Source of the DNA: Lysobacteraceae bacterium P
GTDB lineage: Bacteria > Pseudomonadota > Gammaproteobacteria > Xanthomonadales > Xanthomonadaceae
NCBI GenBank assembly: GCA_005503055.1
Contig: SCOX01000002.1
Coordinates: 124,001-188,000 of the forward strand
Direction: 5' to 3'
DNA length: 64,000 bases
This document shows positions 16,375-25,491 of this stretch, piece by piece (positions within the stretch are counted from its first letter, which is position 1; every line of letters begins with the position of its first letter). The translations under genes and the position numbers were made by a program. The notes below the pieces were generated by a model. The model saw only the letters and a program-made list of their open reading frames with translations. It was not told the origin of the DNA and ran no database searches.

Positions 16375-18560
16375 CGCGCGCGCTCCTCGCGCAAGGCCTC
16401 GAGGTAGGCGCGACCCGCCGCGTCGCCATCGTCGCGACGTGATGGCGCGGCCGGTGGACGCGGCAGCAGCGGCCACAGTTGCGCGCGCAGTTCGCGACGA
16501 CACGGCGCGCAGGCCGGCTCGGCGCGCAGCGCGTCGACGGCGGCGATGAACGAAAGCGGATCTGCGATGCGCGATTCGTTGGTCCGCAACCAGCGTTCGA
16601 GCGCGTCGAATTCGATGTGGGGTGCGGCGGCGCCCGAAGGCGCGTCGTCGAGCGCGCGCCACAACGCGTCGAGCGTCGGATCCGGCGGCGTTGCCTTTGC
16701 CAGTGCGTCATCGCGGCGTGCGATGCCGGCGCGATCGCCGCCCATGCGTCGCGTTTCGTCGATCGGCGGCAGCTCCGGTCCAACGCGCGCCAGATAGATG
16801 CGGCTGGCTTGCTGGACGAGCTTGATGTTCTTGAGCGCGGTATACGCGTATGGCAACGCCTGCTCGGGATGGCCCTGGCGCAGGTGTCCTTCGGACTGCC
16901 ACATGGCGTCCAGTGCGAGCTTGAGCGTGGCGCGCGTTTCCGGATCGAGCAACGTCGCGGCCTCGGCGTGGTCGTGCGTGTGGCCGTATTCCTCCAGCAC
17001 CGCGCCTTCCTGGCCGAACGTCGCGCCCGAGGTGGATTCGTGCTGCGCGTGATCGTCGTGCGTCGCGGCGGGCTCATCGGCGTGCGCCTGGTCCTTCGCC
17101 TCGGTGTCCGCTTCGGTCACGGCCGCAACGTCGTCGGAGGTCGGCGGCGGCTTGGGCTCGCCTTCGGCCTCTTCGCCGAGGAACTGGCCGTATCGCAGGC
17201 GCAGGATGCGCTGGTCCACGCCGATGGCGTCGCTGCGACGAAGGTACTCCTCGGCATCGAGGCGGCGCTTTTCCTTCAGCAGCGCTTCGGCGTCGATGAT
17301 GATCTGGCGCTGGCTGCGGAAGTACGCCGGCATCACCTTGCGCACCATGCCCTCCATATCGCTGGTTTCGGTGCCCAGGTCGGACGGCCAGCGCAGGATC
17401 ACGCTGGCGCTACGCGCGTTCTGCGCCGACGGCGCGCGGTTGTCTTCCACTTCGAGCTGCACGATCAGGTCGTCGCCCACCGCGAAGCCGAGCGCGGGCA
17501 GGTCCAATCGATGCGTGAAGCGCTTCGTGGTCGCGCCGCCGGTGCCGCGCACGGTCAACGTCTGTTCGCGGAACGTGATGTTCTCGCCGCTGCCTTGCGC
17601 GAGGGTGACGCGCAGCTTGGCGGTCGCCGCGATGCCATGATCGTCGGTGGCTTCGAACGCCACCGACCACGCCTTCTGGCCCTGCGTGGCGAGGCTGAGG
17701 CTGCGATCGGGTTCGACCACGCGCAGCTGCGGCGGTCGATCGGCGACCGCGTCCAGGCGATGCGGCTTCGCCTCGCGCAACGGCGGTGCGTCACGCAGGA
17801 CAAGACGATACAGCGCCGAGCGCGTGAGCACGTACTCGCCACGCCAGGCGTCGCCGTCGCGATGCAGGACGACGCGACGGCCGTCGTGGAAAACCAGTTC
17901 AGCCGCGGCCGGCTGCGGCGCCAGATGCAATGTCCATTGCAGGCGCGTGCCCTGCGGTGCGCGTGCGTCGAGCGTCGGTTCATCGCGCGCCGGCTGGCGC
18001 GTGTACGCGGGAGGGATCACGCGCAGGTTCTGTTCGACGATGCGCGTGTGCGTGGGCGCAGCCGCCTCGCCGCTGAGTTGCGCGACGACGTCGTCGAAGG
18101 CCTTCGACGTCCGTTCGGGCCACAGCAGCGTCGTCGCCAGCGCGAGCGACGCCAGCGCGAGCGACAGCGCGATCGCGCGTGCGGCCCAGCGCGGGCGAAG
18201 ATCCGGAGCCGGTCCATGTTCCAGGCGCTGTGCAAGTCGCGCACGCTGCAAGCGCTCCAGCGTCGTCATCGACGACTCCGGGGCGAACAGCAGATCGCTG
18301 CTGTCGTCCATGTCCGGACGCGCGGCGTCCAGCCGTTGCACCAGCCAGCGCGTGTCGAGCGCCCGCGCTTGCCGCAACGCGAAGACGAGGGCCGCGATCG
18401 CGCACACGGCGAAGACCGCCAGCGCAGGTCGGACGCCATGCCAACGCCACGCCAGCGCCGCCGCGACCAGCGCCCACGGCAGCGCGCGCAGCGCGACGTC
18501 GAATGCGCAACGCAAGCGCGCCTGCTTCAGGGCGTGGCGAAGGCGTGCCGATGCGTTCAT
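16371..18560 (-). CDS. DUF4175 family membrane protein
   Basis: A 729-residue protein. The ATG at 18560 overlaps the preceding BatA-like gene (ATGA); the frame extends upstream, but only within that gene. N-terminal membrane helices ('WALVAAALAWRW', 'ALAVFAVCAIAALVFAL') and a third around residues 135-155 precede a long periplasmic region. The periplasmic region has Ig-like strands ('AYTRQPARDEPTLDARAPQGT', 'FEATDDHGIAATAKL') and a helical half. A His/Glu-rich low-complexity insert ('HDDHAQHEST', 'EYGHTHDHAEA') could bind metal. This fits the DUF4175 family, which is encoded with MoxR/DUF58/BatA genes. The biochemical role is unknown. A cell-envelope assembly or stress function is inferred from context. 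Confidence 0.75.
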   Translation of the reverse strand: MNASARLRHALKQARLRCAFDVALRALPWALVAAALAWRWHGVRPALAVFAVCAIAALVFALRQARALDTRWLVQRLDAARPDMDDSSDLLFAPESSMTTLERLQRARLAQRLEHGPAPDLRPRWAARAIALSLALASLALATTLLWPERTSKAFDDVVAQLSGEAAAPTHTRIVEQNLRVIPPAYTRQPARDEPTLDARAPQGTRLQWTLHLAPQPAAAELVFHDGRRVVLHRDGDAWRGEYVLTRSALYRLVLRDAPPLREAKPHRLDAVADRPPQLRVVEPDRSLSLATQGQKAWSVAFEATDDHGIAATAKLRVTLAQGSGENITFREQTLTVRGTGGATTKRFTHRLDLPALGFAVGDDLIVQLEVEDNRAPSAQNARSASVILRWPSDLGTETSDMEGMVRKVMPAYFRSQRQIIIDAEALLKEKRRLDAEEYLRRSDAIGVDQRILRLRYGQFLGEEAEGEPKPPPTSDDVAAVTEADTEAKDQAHADEPAATHDDHAQHESTSGATFGQEGAVLEEYGHTHDHAEAATLLDPETRATLKLALDAMWQSEGHLRQGHPEQALPYAYTALKNIKLVQQASRIYLARVGPELPPIDETRRMGGDRAGIARRDDALAKATPPDPTLDALWRALDDAPSGAAAPHIEFDALERWLRTNESRIADPLSFIAAVDALRAEPACAPCRRELRAQLWPLLPRPPAAPSRRDDGDAAGRAYLEALREERAR

Positions 18561-19723
18561 GGCGACACCGAACCGCGCGGGCGCGTCGCGAGCCAACGCT
18601 CGCCAAGGAAAAGCAGCGCGATCGCGAGCGCCAACCAGGGCTGAAGGTCGCGCGGGGCGATCGGGAACGATGCGGCGCCAACGGTCGGCGCATGCCCGGC
18701 CGCAAGGACGCGGGTCGGCGGCGCCAGCGGCGGTTCGAACGCCGCGCGCAGGTGCGTCGGGAAGTCTGGATCGAGCAATTGCGGCATCGCCTGCGGCACG
18801 AGCTCGCGGGTGAAGCGCAGCACGCGCCCGCGCCCGTAGGCGCCACCTTCGATCAGAACCTCGCCGCTTGCGTCGCGCCACAGCGGCGCCATCGGCGGTG
18901 CATCCGCGAACGCCGCCTTCGCGTCCAGCAGCAGCGTGCCGCCGGCGCGCGTCCAGTCGCGAACGTTCCCCGGCACCGCGCCGGGCGCGAGCCATGCCAG
19001 GTGCCTCGCGGTCGCCGGCCACGGTTGCTCGATGCCCGCGGCATCCGGCGCGACGGGCGGCATGCCCGATTTTCGCCAGGCGGCGGATGCCGCCCGCAGG
19101 TAGCGCACGGACAGCGCGTTCGATGCTGCATGCCGCACGAGGAGGACCGGCGGCGGCGATGCGGGCGGTGCAGCGCCGTCCGGCATCGCACCCGCAACGA
19201 CGCGCCAGTCGACGGGCCGCGACAGCACCACGCGCTGACCGTCCGCGCCCTGCAAGCGTTCCGGAACGACGACCGTCAACGCCACGTCGGCCGGCAGATT
19301 CGCGTCGAGTTCACGCAGCAGGCTGGTGACCGATGCGGTCGAGGCCGTCGGTTTCGTTTCGATGGAAGGAAATCCGGGCGCCAACCAATGCCATCGCGCT
19401 TCGGGCGCACCCGCCACATCGCGCAGCTGCGCGGACGCGACGCCGGGAACGACCGCGACGTACGGCGCATGGCTTTCGCCACCGCGCAGCACCGGGCGTG
19501 CCAGCAACGCCGCCATCAGCGCGATCAGCAGCAGCCGCACGATCAACAGCGGCCACTCGTCGAATCGAATCCGGTGACGCGGCTTGGGTTTCTGCCGAAG
19601 CCAGCGCAGTGCGGCGAACTGCGTCGGGCGCTGCTCGCTGCGCCGCGCCAGATGGATCAGCAGCGGGATCAGCAGTGCGGCGAGCGCCGCCAGCGCGGCG
19701 GGAATGAGGAACGCCAAGCTCAC
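18557..19723 (-). CDS. BatA-type (aerotolerance-regulator N-terminal domain) membrane protein
   Basis: A 388-residue protein (GTG start overlapping the DUF58 stop, GTGA). The first 45 residues, 'MSLAFLIPAALAALAALLIPLL' then 'IHLARRSEQRP...FAALRWLR', form the diagnostic BatA/BatB N-terminal hairpin. A second membrane helix ('WPLLIVRLLLIALMAALLARP') follows. The remaining periplasmic part lacks a recognisable MIDAS (DxSxS) motif, so it is BatA-like without a functional vWA. It ends with a C-terminal hydrophobic helix and a short Arg-rich tail. In characterised systems Bat proteins work with MoxR ATPases and DUF58 proteins in envelope stress tolerance. Here that role is inferred. Confidence 0.78.
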   Translation of the reverse strand: MSLAFLIPAALAALAALLIPLLIHLARRSEQRPTQFAALRWLRQKPKPRHRIRFDEWPLLIVRLLLIALMAALLARPVLRGGESHAPYVAVVPGVASAQLRDVAGAPEARWHWLAPGFPSIETKPTASTASVTSLLRELDANLPADVALTVVVPERLQGADGQRVVLSRPVDWRVVAGAMPDGAAPPASPPPVLLVRHAASNALSVRYLRAASAAWRKSGMPPVAPDAAGIEQPWPATARHLAWLAPGAVPGNVRDWTRAGGTLLLDAKAAFADAPPMAPLWRDASGEVLIEGGAYGRGRVLRFTRELVPQAMPQLLDPDFPTHLRAAFEPPLAPPTRVLAAGHAPTVGAASFPIAPRDLQPWLALAIALLFLGERWLATRPRGSVSP

Positions 19724-20634
19724 GTGTACTCCGCGGCGTCGCGCGCGCCGAACAGCCGCCGCAGCGGCAGATCGAGCGCCTGGTCGAGAACGTACTCGGC
19801 ATGGCGGATGCCGCTGGCGTCCAGGCGCGCATCGAGCTCGCGGCGTGCCTGTGCGAAGCGCGCGATGAAGTCCGCGCGCATCGCTGCACCGTCGCCGAGC
19901 AGCTCCTCGCCGGTTTCCGGGTCATGGAAGCGGTGGCCGCCCTGGAATGGAAAGTCGCGCTCCTCGGCGGTGAGAATGCGCACGGCCAGCACTTCGCGGC
20001 GCGCGGCCGCCAGCCGCGTCATCACCTCGACCGAACCGTCGTCGAAGCCGTCGCTGAGCAACGCGACCAGATCGCCCGCTCCGATGCGCTCCCACAGCGG
20101 GCGCAGTTGATGCGGCGCGGGCCACGTCCCGCGCGCCTGCAGGCCGTGCAGTTCCAACAGAAAACGATCGCGCTGGCGCAGTCCGGCACCCGGCGCGAGC
20201 AGGCGCACACCATCGTCGCGCAAGGCGACCAGTCCGAAGCGGTCGCCCTGGCGCAGTGCGAGTTCGGCGATGCACGCCGCCAATCCCTTCGCCGCCGCCA
20301 GGCGCGACCAACCGGGGCGCGCCTTGTCCTCCTGCGCCATCGACGCGCTCGCATCGATGAGCAGCCACACGGCGAGCGGACTCTCGCGCTCGGCCTCGCG
20401 CACGAAGAAGCGGTCCGAACGTGCGTAGAGCTTCCAGTCGATCTGGCGCAACTCGTCACCGGGCTCGTAAGCGCGGTACTGCGCGAACTCCAGTCCGGTG
20501 CCACGGCTGCGGCTGTGGTGCAGGCCCAGACCCTGCAGACCGACCGCGCGGCGCGAGGTCAGGCGCAGGTCCTTCAACCGCGCGCGCACCTGCGGCGGGA
20601 TGAAGTCGGCGATGCGGGTGCCGGGAAGGTTCAC
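19720..20634 (-). CDS. DUF58 domain protein (vWA-like, MoxR partner)
   Basis: A 304-residue protein (GTG start). The DUF58 hallmark 'SRGTGLEFAQYRAYEPGDELRQIDWKLYAR' (compare G...EF...R.Y.PGD..R.IDW...AR) lies at about residues 45-75, followed by 'WLLIDASASM', a MIDAS-like DxSxS of a vWA fold. Such proteins are client or adaptor partners of MoxR AAA+ ATPases. No membrane segment is visible, so it is probably cytoplasmic. It lies 25 bp downstream of moxR and overlaps the BatA-like gene. Confidence 0.88.
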   Translation of the reverse strand: MNLPGTRIADFIPPQVRARLKDLRLTSRRAVGLQGLGLHHSRSRGTGLEFAQYRAYEPGDELRQIDWKLYARSDRFFVREAERESPLAVWLLIDASASMAQEDKARPGWSRLAAAKGLAACIAELALRQGDRFGLVALRDDGVRLLAPGAGLRQRDRFLLELHGLQARGTWPAPHQLRPLWERIGAGDLVALLSDGFDDGSVEVMTRLAAARREVLAVRILTAEERDFPFQGGHRFHDPETGEELLGDGAAMRADFIARFAQARRELDARLDASGIRHAEYVLDQALDLPLRRLFGARDAAEYT

Positions 20635-20659
20635 GTGCGCTTCGATCGGTCCGGCGGAA

Positions 20660-21655
<996 letters not shown>

Positions 21656-21689
21656 GCGAATGTGTTCCTCGTCGGGAATGACGGGCCTT

Positions 21690-21770
21690 GCGTAGCCCGG
21701 GCAAGGCCGCAGGCCGCGCCCGGGGTTGGCGTCGCGGGACCCGGGTGCGCTCGGCTTGCCCGAGCTACGC
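21690..21770. repeat. REP-like imperfect inverted repeat (GTAGCCCGGGC family)
   Basis: The outer arms GCGTAGCCCGGGCAAG and CTTGCCCGAGCTACGC enclose two inner CCCGGG-containing arms (CGCCCGGGG / GACCCGGGTGCG). Palindromic units starting 'GTAGCCCGGGC' are widespread intergenic repeats in Xanthomonas/Stenotrophomonas relatives. It occupies most of the gap between the DUF4159 gene and moxR within an otherwise tightly packed operon, so the transcript would fold here. Confidence 0.7.
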
Positions 21771-21794
21771 GTGCGAATGAGGTTTTCAGCTCCA

Positions 21795-22496
21795 TCAGCT
21801 GTTCAACGCATACATCACGATGTTGACCGCGAACTTGGTGTTGTCCTCGGCCAGGAAGCGCTTGTTGCGCCAGTCGTAGTCCCACTCGCAGCCATAGTCC
21901 TTGTTGCTGTAGAGCACGCCCAGGCGGCCGTCGATCTCGATGCCCTTGAGGTAGTCGTGCACCAGGTCGTCGCCCCAGCCGTTGAGTTCGAAAGTAGTGG
22001 CCGGCGGGCCGTCCTTGAACTCGAAGAAACTGCGGTAAAGCGGGTGGTTTTGAGGGAGCTTCTTCAACGCCTTCGCGCCGAAGATCGTCGTCATCTGTTC
22101 TTCGAACGACTTGGCGAACAATCCGTCGATGTCGTGGTTGCAGTCGTCGACGAACACGAAGCCGCCGTTGCGCACGTAACGTTCGAAGTTGCGCCGCTCG
22201 GCGGGGTTGAACTCCACCAGCTTGTGACCGGCCAGGTAGCACAGCGGCGCGGTCAGCATCTTCGGATCGGCCAGCGCCAGCACGTGTTCCTTCGGGTCCA
22301 CGCGCAGGTTCGTGTAGTCGATCAGCGAGGTGATCAGGTTCGCCGGCATGCGCTGGTCGACGTCCCAGTCGCCGGAGTCGTACTTCAGGCGGGTCAGCCA
22401 GAAGTCGTACTCCGCACCCGCCGCGCGCGCCAATGGCGACAGCAGCGCCCCCGCCGCGCCCGTGAACATCAGGCGGAGGAACTGCGCTCGGTTCAT
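21795..22496 (-). CDS. DUF4159 domain protein, exported
   Basis: A 233-residue protein whose ATG overlaps the stop of the preceding TldD gene (ATGA-type, 22493-22496). The N-terminus 'MNRAQFLRLMFTGAAGALLSPLARA' is a signal peptide with an N-R-x-x-F-L pattern but only one Arg, so it is Tat-like though not a true twin-arginine motif. The mature part ('FWLTRLKYDSGDWD', 'TNLRVDPKEHVLALADP', 'LTAPLCYLAGHKLVEF', 'YVRNGGFVFVDDCNHDIDGLF') is a standard DUF4159 domain, a GATase1-like Rossmann fold without a known active site. Such genes recur in MoxR/DUF58 clusters. Periplasmic location is predicted. Function unknown. Confidence 0.83.
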   Translation of the reverse strand: MNRAQFLRLMFTGAAGALLSPLARAAGAEYDFWLTRLKYDSGDWDVDQRMPANLITSLIDYTNLRVDPKEHVLALADPKMLTAPLCYLAGHKLVEFNPAERRNFERYVRNGGFVFVDDCNHDIDGLFAKSFEEQMTTIFGAKALKKLPQNHPLYRSFFEFKDGPPATTFELNGWGDDLVHDYLKGIEIDGRLGVLYSNKDYGCEWDYDWRNKRFLAEDNTKFAVNIVMYALNS

Positions 22497-24118
22497 ATCG
22501 ATCGAGCGGTGTTGATTACGTTGACGCCGTTGAACCGCGCCGTCGCCGCGCCGTGCGATACCGCCGACACCTGGCTCGGCTGGCCCTTGCCGTCGAAGAA
22601 CGAACCGTTGAGGCGGAAGTCGCGTTCGTCGCAGACGGCGACGCAGGCGTTCCAGAATTCCGGCGTGCGGATCTGGTACGCGCCGTCTTCGACCAGGCCG
22701 GTGACCTTGCCGTTCTTGATCTCGTAGAACAGCTGGCCGCCGAACTGCGCGTTGTAGCGCTGCTGGTCGATGGAGTACGAACCGCGACCGTGGATGTACA
22801 GGCCGTTCTCCACGTCCTTGACCATGTCGGCGACGCTGAGCGGTGTCTTGCCCGGCATCAGCGACACGTTGGCCATGCGCTGGAACTGCACGCTCGACCA
22901 CGAATCGGCGTAGCTGCAGCCGTGCGATTCCGCATGACCGAGGATGTGCGCCTCGTCGCGCGTGGCCTGATAGTCGACGAGGATGCCGTCGCGCACCAGG
23001 TCCCACTGCTTGGTCTTCACGCCTTCGTCGTCGAAGCCGACCGCACCCAGGCTGCCGGGACGCGTCTTGTCGGCGACGAAGTTGACGATGTCGCTGCCCC
23101 AACGGTAGCCCGCGTCGCGCTTGTCGAGCGTGGCGAAGCTGGTGCCGGCGTAGTTGGCTTCGTAACCGAGCACGCGGTCGAGTTCGAGCGGATGGCCGAC
23201 GTTCTCGTGGATGGTCAGGAACAGGTTGGTCGGGTCGATGACCAAGTCGTACTTGCCCGGCTTCACCGACGGCGCCTTGAGCTTGGCGCGCGCGTCGCGT
23301 GCGGCTGCGACGGCGTCCTCCATCACGTCGTAGCTTGTCGCGTAGGCGGTGACGCCGCCGGGCAGCGCGAGCTTTCCGGCTTTCTCGCCGTCCAGGTATT
23401 CGTAGCCCATGCCCATCGGCGCGGACAAACCATTGCGCGTTCGGAACTTGCCGCTGGCCTTGTCCACCGCGGTCGCCGTCACGGGCAGCCAGATGCGGTG
23501 GATGTCCTGGTCGATGTAACTGCCATCGGTGGAGGCGAAATACTTCTGCTCGTTGATCAGGAACAGCGTGGAGTTGAAGAAGTCCGCGCCGGCCTGCATC
23601 GCCGCGGCATTCACCGACAGCAGCAGGTCGACCTTTTCCTTGATCGGCACTTCCATGCCGTTCTTGCGCACCTGCGTGGCCCAGCGCACCTCGCCCACGC
23701 CCGGCGTGGGCGCGAGTTCGACCTTGCGGGTCTGGTTGCGCGCGTTCGCCCTGGCGATCGACAGCGCGGTGCGCGTGGCATCGGCCACCGCTTCCGGCGT
23801 CTGCACGTGCGTGGCGGCGAAGCCCCACGCGCCGTCGGCGAGCACGCGCACGCCGACGCCCGAGGACTCGCCGTTGACCACGTTCTCCACACGCGACTCG
23901 CGCGTGATGACCGACTGGCGCAGGTAGCGACCCACGCGCACGTCGCAATACTGCGCGCCGCCGGCGCGTGCGGTGGTCAGGGCGGCGTCGGCGAGCTTGC
24001 GCCGACGCACGGTATCGACCGGTTCCAGCAAGGCCTCGGCGGCGATGCTGCGGCCGAATGGCAGCAGCATGCCGGCGAAGCTCGCACCGGTGAGGTTGAG
24101 AAAATCACGACGTTGCAC
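22493..24118 (-). CDS. TldD-family metalloprotease, Tat-exported (first paralogue)
   Basis: A 541-residue protein beginning MQRRDFLNLTGASFAG, a twin-arginine signal, followed by 'MLLPFGRSIAA'. The TldD zinc site is intact: H304-E305-N-V-G-H308, plus C401 in 'SHGCSYADSW'. The second-half hallmark 'RYNAQFGGQLFYEIKNG' is also present. In E. coli the cytoplasmic TldD/TldE heterodimer degrades unfolded or leader peptides (microcin B17, CcdA). A Tat signal on a TldD homologue implies a periplasmic enzyme that is folded and metallated before export. It lies 18 bp downstream of a PmbA/TldE gene and overlaps the DUF4159 gene. It is closely similar to the second TldD gene of this operon, with the catalytic His at the same residue number. 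Confidence 0.92.
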   Translation of the reverse strand: MQRRDFLNLTGASFAGMLLPFGRSIAAEALLEPVDTVRRRKLADAALTTARAGGAQYCDVRVGRYLRQSVITRESRVENVVNGESSGVGVRVLADGAWGFAATHVQTPEAVADATRTALSIARANARNQTRKVELAPTPGVGEVRWATQVRKNGMEVPIKEKVDLLLSVNAAAMQAGADFFNSTLFLINEQKYFASTDGSYIDQDIHRIWLPVTATAVDKASGKFRTRNGLSAPMGMGYEYLDGEKAGKLALPGGVTAYATSYDVMEDAVAAARDARAKLKAPSVKPGKYDLVIDPTNLFLTIHENVGHPLELDRVLGYEANYAGTSFATLDKRDAGYRWGSDIVNFVADKTRPGSLGAVGFDDEGVKTKQWDLVRDGILVDYQATRDEAHILGHAESHGCSYADSWSSVQFQRMANVSLMPGKTPLSVADMVKDVENGLYIHGRGSYSIDQQRYNAQFGGQLFYEIKNGKVTGLVEDGAYQIRTPEFWNACVAVCDERDFRLNGSFFDGKGQPSQVSAVSHGAATARFNGVNVINTARSI

Positions 24119-24136
24119 GATCGAACACCTTCTCCG

Positions 24137-25471
24137 TTACACCGCATCCGACAGCGAGGTGAACGTGAAGTCGCGCAGCTTCATCGGCGGGATCATCATC
24201 ACGAACGAGGACTCATCGCCGGCCACACGCACCGGACGGCCGAGTTCCTCGATGTTGTTGAGCATGATCACCGGCGACTCGTTGAAGCGGAAGTTCTTCA
24301 CCGGGTGCTTGATCTGGCCGTTCTCGATGTAGAACGTGCCGTCGCGCGTGAGGCCGGTAAGCAGCACGGTCTGCGGATCGACCATGCGGATGTACCAGGT
24401 GCGCGTGACCAGGATGCCCTTTTGCGTGCCGCGAACCAGATCGGCGGTGGACTTGTCGCCACCGGCCACCAGCAGGTTGCCCGGCTCGCCGACGGCGCGC
24501 TTGCCCTGCTTCTTGGCCCAGTAGCGCGAGTAGTTCATCGCCACGACCTTGCCGTTCTCGACGATGGCCATCTTCTCGCGCGGCAGGCCTTCGGAATCCC
24601 ACGGCAGCACCGGCGCGCGCGGGTCCCACGGGTCGGCGCTGATGTTCACGCGCGAGTCGTAGACCTGCTCGCCCAGCTTGTTGCCGCCGCCCTTCTTCGA
24701 CAGGAAGCTGCGGCCTTCGTCGGCCTGGCGCGCGTCGAAGAAATTCATCATGAACGAGATCAGGCCCGCGGCCGCGGCCGGTTCCAGGATCACCGTGTAC
24801 TTGCCCGGCTCCAGCGCCTTGGCTTCGGCCGATTCGGTGGCCTTGCGCATGGCGGTGCGGATGTCGGCGTCGGCCTTGAAGTCCGACGCGTCCTTGAGGT
24901 TGCGGCCGACCCAGCCCGAACCGCGGCCGTCTTCGGTGCGCACGGTGCAGGTGTAGTTGAAGGTGCCGCCGCGCTGGTAGGCGAAGTTGCCGTTGCTGTT
25001 GGCGATGGCCACGAAGTTCTGGCCGTCTTCCAGGAAGCCCGCGGCGATCAGTTTCTCGCCCTTGCACGGACCGATGGAGTCGGCCGCCACCTTGGCGCGG
25101 TATTCGGGCGTGATGGCCGCCGTGGACTCGCTGAAGGTCGGGCTGGGCTTGTAGGTCTGCTTCCCGATGGCCGGCATGAACTCCGGGTTCTCCGGCGCCA
25201 GGCGGGCGAGGTCTTCGGCTCGCCGCACCACGCGCTCCAGCGCGGCGTCGTCGAACTCGTTGATGGTGGCCGTGCCCACGCGGTTACCGAAGGCGACTTC
25301 GACCGCCAGTTCGGTGTTGTCCACGATGCCGCTGGTGGAGATGTTGTTCAGTGCGAAACGGATGTTGCCGTCGATGGAACCCGACAGCGTGGCGGTGGCC
25401 TGGTCCGCCTTCGACAGCTTGATGACCTTGTCGAGGATGGCCTTGGCCTGTTCTTCGGTGAAGATGCTCAT
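24137..25471 (-). CDS. PmbA/TldE-type partner subunit (metallopeptidase-related, no zinc motif)
   Basis: A 444-residue protein starting MSIFTEEQAKAILDKV, with ribosome site GGAG 8 bp ahead. It shares the TldD/PmbA fold ('FALNNISTSGIVDNTELAVEVAFGNRVGTATINEFDD', 'GKYTVILEPAAAAGLISFMM', 'GLTRDGTFYIENGQIKHPVKNFRFNES') but has no HExxxH, as expected for the TldE/PmbA subunit. No Sec or Tat signal is visible at its N-terminus, unlike both flanking TldD paralogues. If it pairs with them it must either stay cytoplasmic or be carried out by Tat hitchhiking on a TldD subunit. It sits between the two TldD genes with 18- and 20-bp gaps. Confidence 0.88.
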   Translation of the reverse strand: MSIFTEEQAKAILDKVIKLSKADQATATLSGSIDGNIRFALNNISTSGIVDNTELAVEVAFGNRVGTATINEFDDAALERVVRRAEDLARLAPENPEFMPAIGKQTYKPSPTFSESTAAITPEYRAKVAADSIGPCKGEKLIAAGFLEDGQNFVAIANSNGNFAYQRGGTFNYTCTVRTEDGRGSGWVGRNLKDASDFKADADIRTAMRKATESAEAKALEPGKYTVILEPAAAAGLISFMMNFFDARQADEGRSFLSKKGGGNKLGEQVYDSRVNISADPWDPRAPVLPWDSEGLPREKMAIVENGKVVAMNYSRYWAKKQGKRAVGEPGNLLVAGGDKSTADLVRGTQKGILVTRTWYIRMVDPQTVLLTGLTRDGTFYIENGQIKHPVKNFRFNESPVIMLNNIEELGRPVRVAGDESSFVMMIPPMKLRDFTFTSLSDAV

Positions 25472-25491
25472 GTTGATTCTCCAGCGCGCGA

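Noticed and set aside
21795-23948. A 717-codon minus-strand frame that fuses upstream sequence to the DUF4159 protein
   Set aside because: The first about 480 codons are the wrong frame of the first TldD gene. The real DUF4159 start is at 22496 with a signal peptide.
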